Shown piece by piece: positions 9,914 to 16,900 of a DNA stretch of 64,000 nucleotides. This DNA is from RGIG1927 sp045546275 (GTDB taxonomy: Bacteria; Bacillota; Clostridia; UMGS1883), in assembly GCA_045546275.1 (NCBI GenBank), contig JAZQCM010000006.1, positions 1 through 64,000 of the forward strand, in the 5' to 3' direction. The position numbers were made by a program, and so were the translations under genes. Numbering within the stretch: the stretch's first letter is position 1; the number at the start of each line of letters is the position of its first letter. The notes under the pieces were generated by a model. That model did no database searches and was not told where the DNA came from. It saw only the letters and a program-made list of their open reading frames with translations.

Positions 9914-9987
9914 GGTGACCCGAGGGGGAATCGAACCCCCGATACCGCCGTGAAAGGGCGGTGTCTTAACCGCTTGACCATCGGGCC
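9913..9987 (-). tRNA. tRNA-Glu (UUC), distal copy
   Basis: The minus strand folds as a 75-nt cloverleaf with acceptor GGCCCGA paired to TCGGGTC, T-arm GGGGGTTCGATTCCCCC and an encoded CCA. The anticodon loop CTTTCAC has TTC at positions 34-36, reading glutamate GAA/GAG. It is identical to the copy at 10135-10209 and has its own consensus promoter, so it is an independent transcription unit. Confidence 0.97.
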
Positions 9988-10005
9988 ATTATTTAGGACT
10001 TGTTT

Positions 10006-10034
10006 ATTATAACAGGGGAATAGGCGTTTGTCAA
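10006..10034 (-). promoter_or_regulatory. Sigma-A promoter of distal tRNA-Glu
   Basis: On the minus strand TTGACA (10029-10034) and TATAAT (10006-10011) are exact consensus with a 17-base spacer, placing the start about 10 bases before the tRNA. Confidence 0.88.
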
Positions 10035-10106
10035 GAGTTTTTTAAAAGTTTTGTAAAAGTATTTGTAAGGATAAGGGAAATGTGAAGAAGGAATAGGTTG
10101 AAAGTA

Positions 10107-10134
10107 AAAAAGCACTTCCGAAGAAGTGCTTTTT
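10107..10134 (-). terminator. Intrinsic terminator of the Met-Glu tRNA unit
   Basis: The same AAGCACTTC hairpin as at 9886-9913, abutting the 3' CCA of the second tRNA-Glu. Confidence 0.8.
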
Positions 10135-10209
10135 TGGTGACCCGAGGGGGAATCGAACCCCCGATACCGCCGTGAAAGGGCGGTGTCTTAACCGCTTGAC
10201 CATCGGGCC
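10135..10209 (-). tRNA. tRNA-Glu (UUC), proximal copy
   Basis: A 75-nt cloverleaf identical to 9913-9987, anticodon TTC, CCA encoded. It lies 5 bases downstream of tRNA-Met and is probably cotranscribed with it. Confidence 0.97.
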
Positions 10210-10214
10210 ATGCG

Positions 10215-10291
10215 TGGTAGCGGCGAGTGGACTTGAACCACCGACCTAACGGGTATGAACCGTTTGCTCTAGCCAACTGAGCTACACCGCC
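10215..10291 (-). tRNA. tRNA-Met (CAU), elongator type
   Basis: A 77-nt cloverleaf with acceptor GGCGGTG paired to CGCCGCT-side bases, D-arm GCTCAGTTGGCTAGAGC, anticodon loop TTCATAC and encoded CCA. The base-paired 5' end and the lack of three G-C pairs at the base of the anticodon stem favour the elongator over the initiator. It is the first gene of the minus-strand unit driven from 10321-10349. Confidence 0.93.
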
Positions 10292-10320
10292 ATGTGGACA
10301 TACGTCCAAACGCAAGATTT

Positions 10321-10349
10321 ATTATAACCTATACAAGGCTTTTTGTCAA
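10321..10349 (-). promoter_or_regulatory. Sigma-A promoter of the tRNA-Met/tRNA-Glu unit
   Basis: On the minus strand TTGACA (10344-10349), a 17-base spacer and TATAAT (10321-10326): perfect consensus. Confidence 0.9.
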
Positions 10350-10403
10350 CACTTTTTTTGAAAAAATTTTAAAATAATTCTTGTTAAAAATGCGAACAAA
10401 TGT

Positions 10404-10432
10404 TTGCATTTTTCTTTTAAGTATGATATACT
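10404..10432 (+). promoter_or_regulatory. Promoter of the radical-SAM pair
   Basis: TTGCAT (10404-10409), 17 bases, TATACT (10427-10432). It predicts an untranslated leader of about 160 bases. Confidence 0.75.
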
Positions 10433-10439
10433 ACAGGTG

Positions 10440-10598
10440 CAAACTAAACTAAGTGAGGGCATTGATGGGGACATTCCTCACCCACAGGTAGGTTGTGTGT
10501 ATGCTTATCTTATCCTATGCAGGAGGCGTGTCCCCGTACATTTAAAAATGCTGCAGTTACTTAATCAAACTGATTGAGAGAAGCAAAGGAGTACTCAA
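10440..10598 (+). promoter_or_regulatory. Structured 5' leader of the radical-SAM gene, class unknown
   Basis: The leader can form a long stem, GGGGACA-UU-CCUC with GAGG-CG-UGUCCCC (about 10465-10533), enclosing a smaller CACA/UGUG hairpin. A competing helix, GTGAGG (10452-10457) with CCTCAC (10475-10480), uses the same CCTC, so the two are mutually exclusive. I recognise no known riboswitch core and see no terminator with a U tract. It could be a cis-regulatory RNA or an independent small RNA. Confidence 0.45.
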
Positions 10599-11888
10599 AT
10601 GGAACTTATGGAAAAGCTTACAATATTAGCAGACAGTGCCAAATATGATGTGTCCTGCTCCTCATCGGGAGCCAGGCGAAAGAACGAAGGTGTTATTGGA
10701 AACTCGGCGCCATCGGGCTGTTGCCACAGCTTTTCCGAGGACGGAAGATGTATTTCCCTTTTCAAGGTACTGTTCACAAACTTTTGCATTAATGACTGCA
10801 AGTATTGCCATTGCCGTGCCTCCAACGATATTCCTCGTGCAGCGTTCACGCCAAAAGAGCTGGCAGAGCTTTTTATTGGCTTTTACAAGCGCAATTACGT
10901 GGAAGGGTTGTTTTTATCCTCGGGAATTATAAAAAGCCCCGATTACACGGCAGAGCTACTTTTGGAAACATTAACCCTGATACGTCGTGAATATGGGTTT
11001 TCAGGGTATATACACGTTAAGGCCATCCCCGGTGCAGATAAAAAACTTATTTATGCTCTGGGGCTTTTGGCCGACAGAATGAGCGCAAATATTGAGCTTC
11101 CCAGCGAGGAAAGCTTAAAGCTATTGGCGCCTCAAAAATCAAGAGAAAAGGTTTTAATGCCAATCCGTGCCATACAAGCAGGAATCAGAGAAAACAAAAA
11201 CGAGCTTACATTGTATAAGCATGCGCCAAGGTTTGTTCCTGCAGGTCAATCCACGCAAATGATAGTGGGAGCAACCGGTGACAGCGATTATCAGATAATA
11301 CGGCTTACGGAAGGGTTGTATAATAAATTCAATTTAAAAAGAGTTTATTTTTCAGCATATATCCCCTTGGGCAACCATCCTGCCCTTCCCAAAAGCTCAC
11401 CGCCTCTTTTAAGAGAGCACAGGCTTTATCAGGCAGACTGGCTTTTAAGATTTTACGGCTTTAAAGCCGAGGAAATTTTAACAAAAGACAAACCTTTTCT
11501 CGACACCCTTCTCGACCCTAAATGCAACTGGGCAATGAATAACATTCATCTTTTTCCCGTGGAAATTAATTCTGCACCCTACGAAATGCTTCTGAGAGTG
11601 CCCGGTATCGGTGTTAAAAGCGCAAGACGTATCATGATGGCAAGGCGAGGCTCAAATCTTGATTTTGAGGCTTTAAAACGCCTTGGAGTGGTTTTAAAAA
11701 GGGCGGCATATTTTATCACCTGCAACGGAAAATACATGTATAGTGCCCTTAAAATGAACGAAAGCTTTATATATAATTCTCTCACAGCGTCGCTGCCTCC
11801 CGAAGTGGTGGAAAACCCCACGCAGTTAAGCTTTATAGGAGAAATCGAAAGGAGGGAAAGGCAGTTATGTCTGACAGGACAAATGTAA
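10599..11888 (+). CDS. Putative DNA modification/repair radical SAM protein (COG4277 type)
   Basis: The 429-residue protein has a radical-SAM cluster motif C-x3-C-x2-C in FCINDCKYC (about residues 62-69), a TIM-barrel middle, and a C-terminal helix-hairpin-helix VPGIGVKSARRI (about 336-347) typical of DNA binding. This matches the family described as a putative DNA modification/repair radical SAM protein, which is usually encoded beside a DUF4130-type partner, as here: the next gene overlaps by 22 bases. The reaction is not known. ATG 10599 follows AAAGGAG at a normal distance. The protein would be cytoplasmic. Confidence 0.9.
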   Translation: MELMEKLTILADSAKYDVSCSSSGARRKNEGVIGNSAPSGCCHSFSEDGRCISLFKVLFTNFCINDCKYCHCRASNDIPRAAFTPKELAELFIGFYKRNYVEGLFLSSGIIKSPDYTAELLLETLTLIRREYGFSGYIHVKAIPGADKKLIYALGLLADRMSANIELPSEESLKLLAPQKSREKVLMPIRAIQAGIRENKNELTLYKHAPRFVPAGQSTQMIVGATGDSDYQIIRLTEGLYNKFNLKRVYFSAYIPLGNHPALPKSSPPLLREHRLYQADWLLRFYGFKAEEILTKDKPFLDTLLDPKCNWAMNNIHLFPVEINSAPYEMLLRVPGIGVKSARRIMMARRGSNLDFEALKRLGVVLKRAAYFITCNGKYMYSALKMNESFIYNSLTASLPPEVVENPTQLSFIGEIERRERQLCLTGQM

Positions 11889-12619
11889 TCTGCACCTTTG
11901 ACGGCACCTTCGATGGGTTTTTAAGTGTTGTGTACTACTGTGTCAAAGAGCGTGTGCGCCCTGTTACCATATGCCGTGAAAACGAAACCCAGATGATGCT
12001 TGGGTGCTCGGTTGAAAATGTGACGACCGAAAGCTATCATGCTGACACCGTAAGGCACACCCTTTGCGATAAAATGGGCTACGACGGCTTTAAAAGGGTG
12101 TATTATGTGTTCTTGTGCAACGTTAAGGACAATTTCATGTCGGCGTTCAAATACGTGCTCTACGGCTTAAAATACGGCAAAAAAACCTCGAGCTATCTTT
12201 CCGAGCCTGATATATACCGTGCTTATGAGCTGGAGAGGAAGGTTTATTACGAGGCTGACCGCATGAAGGGCTTTGTAAGGTTTTCTGTAATGGAGGGCGG
12301 GGTGGAATATGCCCCCATGGAGCCGGATCATGATATACTTGCCCTCTTAATGCCTCATTTTGCAGACAGGTTAAAAAACATCCCCTTTGTCATACACGAC
12401 GTTGGCAGGCAAAAAGCAGGGGTGTATATGAAGGGAAGCTGGTTTATAACAGACGCTGAGGGGCTTTCACCGCCTGATATTTCCAAGGACGAGGTGCAAT
12501 TCAGAAAACTTTGGAAAAACTTTTACAATTCCATTTGCATAAATGAAAGGCGCAACCCAAAGCTTCAGACGCAGATGATGCCTAAAAAGTATCGAAGGCA
12601 CATAACAGAGTTTCAATAG
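11867..12619 (+). CDS. DUF4130-type DNA metabolism protein, radical-SAM partner
   Basis: This 250-residue protein matches the family found next to COG4277 radical SAM enzymes (probable DNA metabolism protein). Supporting features are the N-terminal FDGTFDGFLSVVY, a mid-region rich in basic and aromatic residues, and the C-terminal MPKKYRRHITEF. In many relatives the pair is linked to, or fused with, a uracil-DNA glycosylase; no such domain is present in this 250-residue form or in the flanking genes. ATG 11867 has GGAGGG upstream and lies inside the end of the previous gene, so the two are translationally coupled. Confidence 0.88.
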   Translation: MSDRTNVICTFDGTFDGFLSVVYYCVKERVRPVTICRENETQMMLGCSVENVTTESYHADTVRHTLCDKMGYDGFKRVYYVFLCNVKDNFMSAFKYVLYGLKYGKKTSSYLSEPDIYRAYELERKVYYEADRMKGFVRFSVMEGGVEYAPMEPDHDILALLMPHFADRLKNIPFVIHDVGRQKAGVYMKGSWFITDAEGLSPPDISKDEVQFRKLWKNFYNSICINERRNPKLQTQMMPKKYRRHITEFQ

Positions 12620-12624
12620 GGCAA

Positions 12625-12660
12625 AATAAAAAGAGTGCAAATCATCGCACTCTTTTTATT
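12625..12660. terminator. Bidirectional terminator
   Basis: AATAAAAAGAGTGC (12625-12638) pairs perfectly with 12647-12660. It lies between the convergent DUF4130 gene and the secreted protein at 12661. Confidence 0.85.
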
Positions 12661-13719
12661 TTAATCAATTATCACGATTGGTTCTACACTAAAAATATCT
12701 GAATATTCGCCATCGCCTTTTCCCGGATTGAAATTCTTGGGAACAGAGTAAACAATGCATTGCGTAACAAGCCCGTTGTAGGTAACGCCGCCTGTAGTTT
12801 TTGATTGTTCTGTATCAACACGTAAGAATATATAGTTGCTGAAATTTGTCGTGCTCTTTATGGGTGCTGCATCACCTATTCCTGTAATCAGGTTTTCCGA
12901 TACGCTTACAACAGGAGTGTCGCCATTCATTGCAATGCCAACCCTGTAACATTTTAAAGAGCTTGACTGAGCAAGATAGGTTTTCTTATTGCTGTTTGTT
13001 CCGGCGGTAATTTTAGTGCCGGACTTAGAGAATACAATGCTGACCACATTTTCGTATTGAGTTGAACCGTCAGATGGCGAATAAACGCCATAGTTTGACT
13101 TGAAAAGCTCCTCGTTAACAGGAAGTCCCAAACTTGCCAAAAGCTCAATTGCTGCACAGTTACCCGCTTTGTTTGTGCCTATCAACACAACACTTCCCGG
13201 AACAACATCGGTAAGCTTGTCGGACAAACCCAGTACGGCAACCTCGTCTGTTAAAGCGTAGGTTGTTTCAATTCCGGCTTTAAAACCTTTAATTTCTGTT
13301 TCGCTGATTGAAGAAACAACCATCACATCGTCATCCTGGTTAAAGCTGTAGCTTGCGAAATTATACTCAGGCACAGGCTCGCTGCTGCCGTTCATATATG
13401 CTCTGCCGTCTACAAGTTTATAGGGAGCACAAACAGGGGCAAGAGATTTCTTGTCCCACAAAAAAAGTGCGTATTCCGAAGCTTCTCCAACCGGCAATTC
13501 AACAACGCCGTTTTCTATATCGGCAAAAAAGGCATCAACTAATACACCCTCATTACGCTCAATTGCAAACAATCGTGCATTTTCTGCGTCAGCCTGAGCA
13601 TAAATAGTCTCGTCAACAAAACTCAAGCTTTCAATCTGCGCATCAGCGCAGATTGAAGCAGAAAATAACGAAGCTGTAATTATCAATGAGGATACACAAA
13701 GCTTCTTAAATTTTAACAT
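12661..13719 (-). CDS. Secreted protein of unknown function
   Basis: I do not recognise this 352-residue protein. It has a clear signal peptide (residues 1 to about 28) and a beta-rich body with no cysteine pairs, SLH repeats or LPXTG-type sorting signal. Its start lies 9 bases after the stop codon of the 49-residue peptide gene and has no visible Shine-Dalgarno sequence, so translation probably depends on ribosomes finishing the peptide gene. That coupling ties the expression of the two products together. The gene lies downstream of the giant lyase but is separated from it by a strong terminator and its own promoter at 13916-13944. Confidence 0.7.
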   Translation of the reverse strand: MLKFKKLCVSSLIITASLFSASICADAQIESLSFVDETIYAQADAENARLFAIERNEGVLVDAFFADIENGVVELPVGEASEYALFLWDKKSLAPVCAPYKLVDGRAYMNGSSEPVPEYNFASYSFNQDDDVMVVSSISETEIKGFKAGIETTYALTDEVAVLGLSDKLTDVVPGSVVLIGTNKAGNCAAIELLASLGLPVNEELFKSNYGVYSPSDGSTQYENVVSIVFSKSGTKITAGTNSNKKTYLAQSSSLKCYRVGIAMNGDTPVVSVSENLITGIGDAAPIKSTTNFSNYIFLRVDTEQSKTTGGVTYNGLVTQCIVYSVPKNFNPGKGDGEYSDIFSVEPIVIID

Positions 13720-13728
13720 GCGTTTAAA

Positions 13729-13878
13729 TTAGTCAGCGATAAGTTCGAAGTTTTCGCTTTCGTTGTCGAAGCCGTCGTCGCCTGCGGGGTCGCCACCAAC
13801 GTTATCGAGATCGCTGTCTGCAAGAACGTTTTCAAGAACAAATAATTCAGATAATTCAGGTGTCATGTACTTTTTCAT
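13729..13878 (-). CDS. Small acidic peptide (49 aa), precursor-like
   Basis: The peptide begins MKKYMTPELSELFVLEN and ends in a very acidic, glycine- and asparagine-rich tail (VGGDPAGDDGFDNESENFE) with no cysteine. ATG 13878 has AAAGGATG about 10 bases upstream; a longer frame from 13977 is not supported by a ribosome-binding site and would overlap the promoter. The MKKY-x-x-PEL opening resembles short leader-type peptides common in gut Clostridia, some of which are peptide natural-product precursors. No maturase, protease or dedicated transporter is nearby, so I do not call it a RiPP. It is cotranscribed with, and probably coupled to, the secreted protein at 12661-13719. Confidence 0.65.
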   Translation of the reverse strand: MKKYMTPELSELFVLENVLADSDLDNVGGDPAGDDGFDNESENFELIAD

Positions 13879-13915
13879 ATCAGACACATCCTTTCTATCA
13901 AAGTGATACACAATT

Positions 13916-13944
13916 ATTGTAGCACGGAATAAATCAAATTGCAA
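13916..13944 (-). promoter_or_regulatory. Promoter of the small-peptide/secreted-protein pair
   Basis: On the minus strand TTGCAA (13939-13944), 17 bases, TACAAT (13916-13921), 38 bases before the peptide start. Confidence 0.65.
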
Positions 13945-13956
13945 TAGTAAATTTAA

Positions 13957-13993
13957 AAAAATCGCAGAAATTTTCAAAATTTCTGCGATTTTT
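13957..13993 (-). terminator. Intrinsic terminator of the heparinase-like gene
   Basis: Two 18-base arms centred on base 13975 (core ATCGCAGAAATTTT) form a near-perfect stem just after the stop codon at 13999. The + strand A run supplies the U tract. Confidence 0.85.
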
Positions 13994-13998
13994 AGGGA

Positions 13999-16900
13999 TT
14001 AATTATTGGATGGAACAGTAAAATCGAAGGTTATGGAGCCGTCAGGGTTAAATACTGTGTTGGAAATGTTTTGTTTAACAATACTGTTATTGTTGTTAAT
14101 TCTGATGAATTCATCCCAGTAGCTCATAATTGTAACTGCATTGTTGAAGTTTTCAGTTAAGGGGCTTACTGTAATTGTGTAAACTCCGTTTCCTTTCGCC
14201 TGGCTTGCAACATTAAAGAAAATGTCGCCTGTGTATGCGCCTGTGCCTTCAGTTCTTGCTGTAACTTTTCCGTCCTGTGTAAGCGTGAGTCGAACGCCTA
14301 CCATGTTTACGTAAGCATTAAGCACGTTGTACAAGCCGCAATCTGATGTGTCGTATTCAACATCGCCACCATCTACTGCATCAGAGGCGTTCTTAAGAAG
14401 TCCTACAGAAACCTGGTAAATGCTTCGTGTAATGGTGTTTGTGCTGTAAATCTTATCTGTGGAATTATCAGCATATTTAACAGTTGCGTAAGGAGTAGCG
14501 GTGAACTTGCGGTTAAAGTTGCCTGTGGCAAGGTCTGTAATTGCGGCAGTGAAAATTGTTTCAGCATCTCCGTCCTGCCACTTTGCTGCGGGAATATCAA
14601 CAACCTCGTCGCTGCCTTCAGCAGAAATTGTCATACCATAGCCTGTAACAAAATCGCCAACATATGAACGGTCAACCTGTGCAATAAATCTTAAGCCATT
14701 ACCGGAGGATATCTTTCCGTCTTTATCAAGACCGCCACCGTAACGAACCTGTGCACCTGTAACCATGGAAACGTTGATGGGGGTTGTTGTAATAACATCG
14801 CCGTCTGAAACGGTCAACTTACCTGCATTGACAAACTTACTGTTTTCGTCGCTTTCAACCAGATAGCCTAATACATTGTTGGGAAGAACACCGTTTTCAC
14901 CGAGAGTGATTGTGCCCTCTGTTAAGATTTCTTCGCCATCGAGTGTAACTGTTGCATATTCAAAGTCGCTTACTTCAACAATTTTAAAGTTGTCAAAGTA
15001 CCAGAAGGGACCATTGCCTGAATTGGAGCCATCGCCCAACCAACGGAACCAGAAGAGAACATAGTCTGTATCGGCTGTTGCGGTAAAGGTTGTTTCAAAT
15101 GTCTGCCACTCGGTACCTACATATGAGGGGTAAACGTAGTTGTCAGCTTCTGCCGCACCTGATGAGCCTACAAAGCTTGTTCTGATATATGTACCGCTTG
15201 AACCGGTCTTGTGCTTTACATTATAAGTAACAAGGTATGTTTTGCCGCTTTCAACAGGAACATAACGCTTGATGGAGCAAAGGCCATTAGTGCCGTCGTT
15301 CCAGCGTGAACCAAATGCCCAGTCGCCATCGGGAATTGTGTTGGAAGCGCTTGTGGTTGTGTTGTTTGTTGTAATACCTGTTGCGCTTACTGCATAGCAG
15401 TGGTTTGTAGAATAGGGGGAACCGAAAGTTGAACCTGTGCTTGCGCTGTTCCAGCCCTCTAAGCTGAAGCCGTTTTCGTCTTCAAAGGAGCCGTTTGTAA
15501 CAAGGTTTTCTGTGCCTGCTGTCATTGTCTTGCGGTAAACTGCTGTAAGGGTTGTTGTTGTTCCTACAGTTGCTGTAAGGCGGGAGGCTTCGGCATCAAG
15601 AGAGTAAATAACACCGTTTGCTTCCAGGGTTTCGGGAGCAGAGTATGTGTAGGTTGTAAGGGAGGGGTCAACAGAAACTGTTACGGCTTCTGCGATTTTT
15701 GTGCCTAAAACATCTTCAAATTCAACGGTGATATCCTCGGCGCTCTTGTAGTACACCTCAATTACGTTGTCATTCTTTTTAACAACTGTGCTAAGAGTTG
15801 ATTTTTCCGCATCAATGTAATATGTTTTTCCGCCGCTTGTTATTGTATCCTCTGCCTCGTAAAGGTAAACCTTGCCCAAAGTGGAGGAAACAGTTTCGCT
15901 TGTGCTGAGCACATTGTCAAGGTATTCGCGGATTGTAACTGTGGGATAGCCCTCGGAAGAGGTCTGATAGTTATAGGTTATTTCAAGGTAGGGGCGGTTT
16001 GCTTCTGAGGCACCAAGTGCATTGAACTTAACACTGCCTGCTTCTGCAAGGATTGCCCAGGTAAACTTGTAGTTGGAATTTGCTGCAAGATATTCTGTAA
16101 GATTTGTGGAAAGACTTACCCAGTTGCCTGCAGTTGCGCCGGAAACGCTACCGCTCCAACGATAAGCATAACCTGTAAAGCCACCCGAAGTGTTTGTGTG
16201 AGAGGGCATCTTGGAGGAGTCTAATACAAAGGAAAGGTTAGAGCGGGTCCATGTGCCGTAGTCAAGATAATAGAAATGAAGGTTTGAGGGGCTGTTTGCA
16301 ACTTCAGTGGGAAGCATCTTGAGCACTGAAGATGTGATTTCCTTGTTTTCAAAATCCGAAAGGTCAAAAGCCATGTATGCGTTTCTGTTCTGCCAGCTTC
16401 TTGCTGCTTGAATAATTGTTGTCTGGCTTGCACCTTCGTTACCACTGTTGGATGCCACAAAGCCGTCCTTGTCGGGGTAAACCTTACTAACGGCACCTGT
16501 AACGGATTCGCCAACAGCAGATGCAACTGCATAAATGTAGTTACCGCTCTTTGTAAAGTCAACCTCTTCGCCGTTGAGGATAACCTTAGTTGTGTTGGGT
16601 GCATAAATCTTAATTGCTGTTGCGCTGTCAGTATTGGCAACAAGCTTTTCGCCGCTTATTGTAACGGTGCCGTTATCTAAGCTTACGCCCATGGAAACAA
16701 TTGTGGAACCGGACTCAATCCTACCTTCAATTTTTTTGCCATCGGCAATCATGTATTCAGAATCGGAAACATATGCCATTTTAGCATCTGTAGTGTAAGA
16801 TCCGAATGTGCCATTGGAGGATGAAGTGTTCTTTACATAGTAATAGGAAGTTTTCCCGTCTATATTAATCTGCATCGCAGCCTTGCTTGTGTCGCTTGGT

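Noticed and set aside
10031..10315. Open frame of 94 codons on the minus strand
   Set aside because: It covers tRNA-Met and tRNA-Glu and a terminator.
10440..10598. Known riboswitch or signal recognition particle RNA
   Set aside because: The conserved cores I know for c-di-GMP, THF, ZTP and guanidine classes, and the SRP apical loop, are not present.
13729..13878. RiPP precursor call for the 49-residue peptide
   Set aside because: No maturation enzyme, peptidase or dedicated exporter lies within the window, and the core lacks Cys and Ser/Thr clusters.
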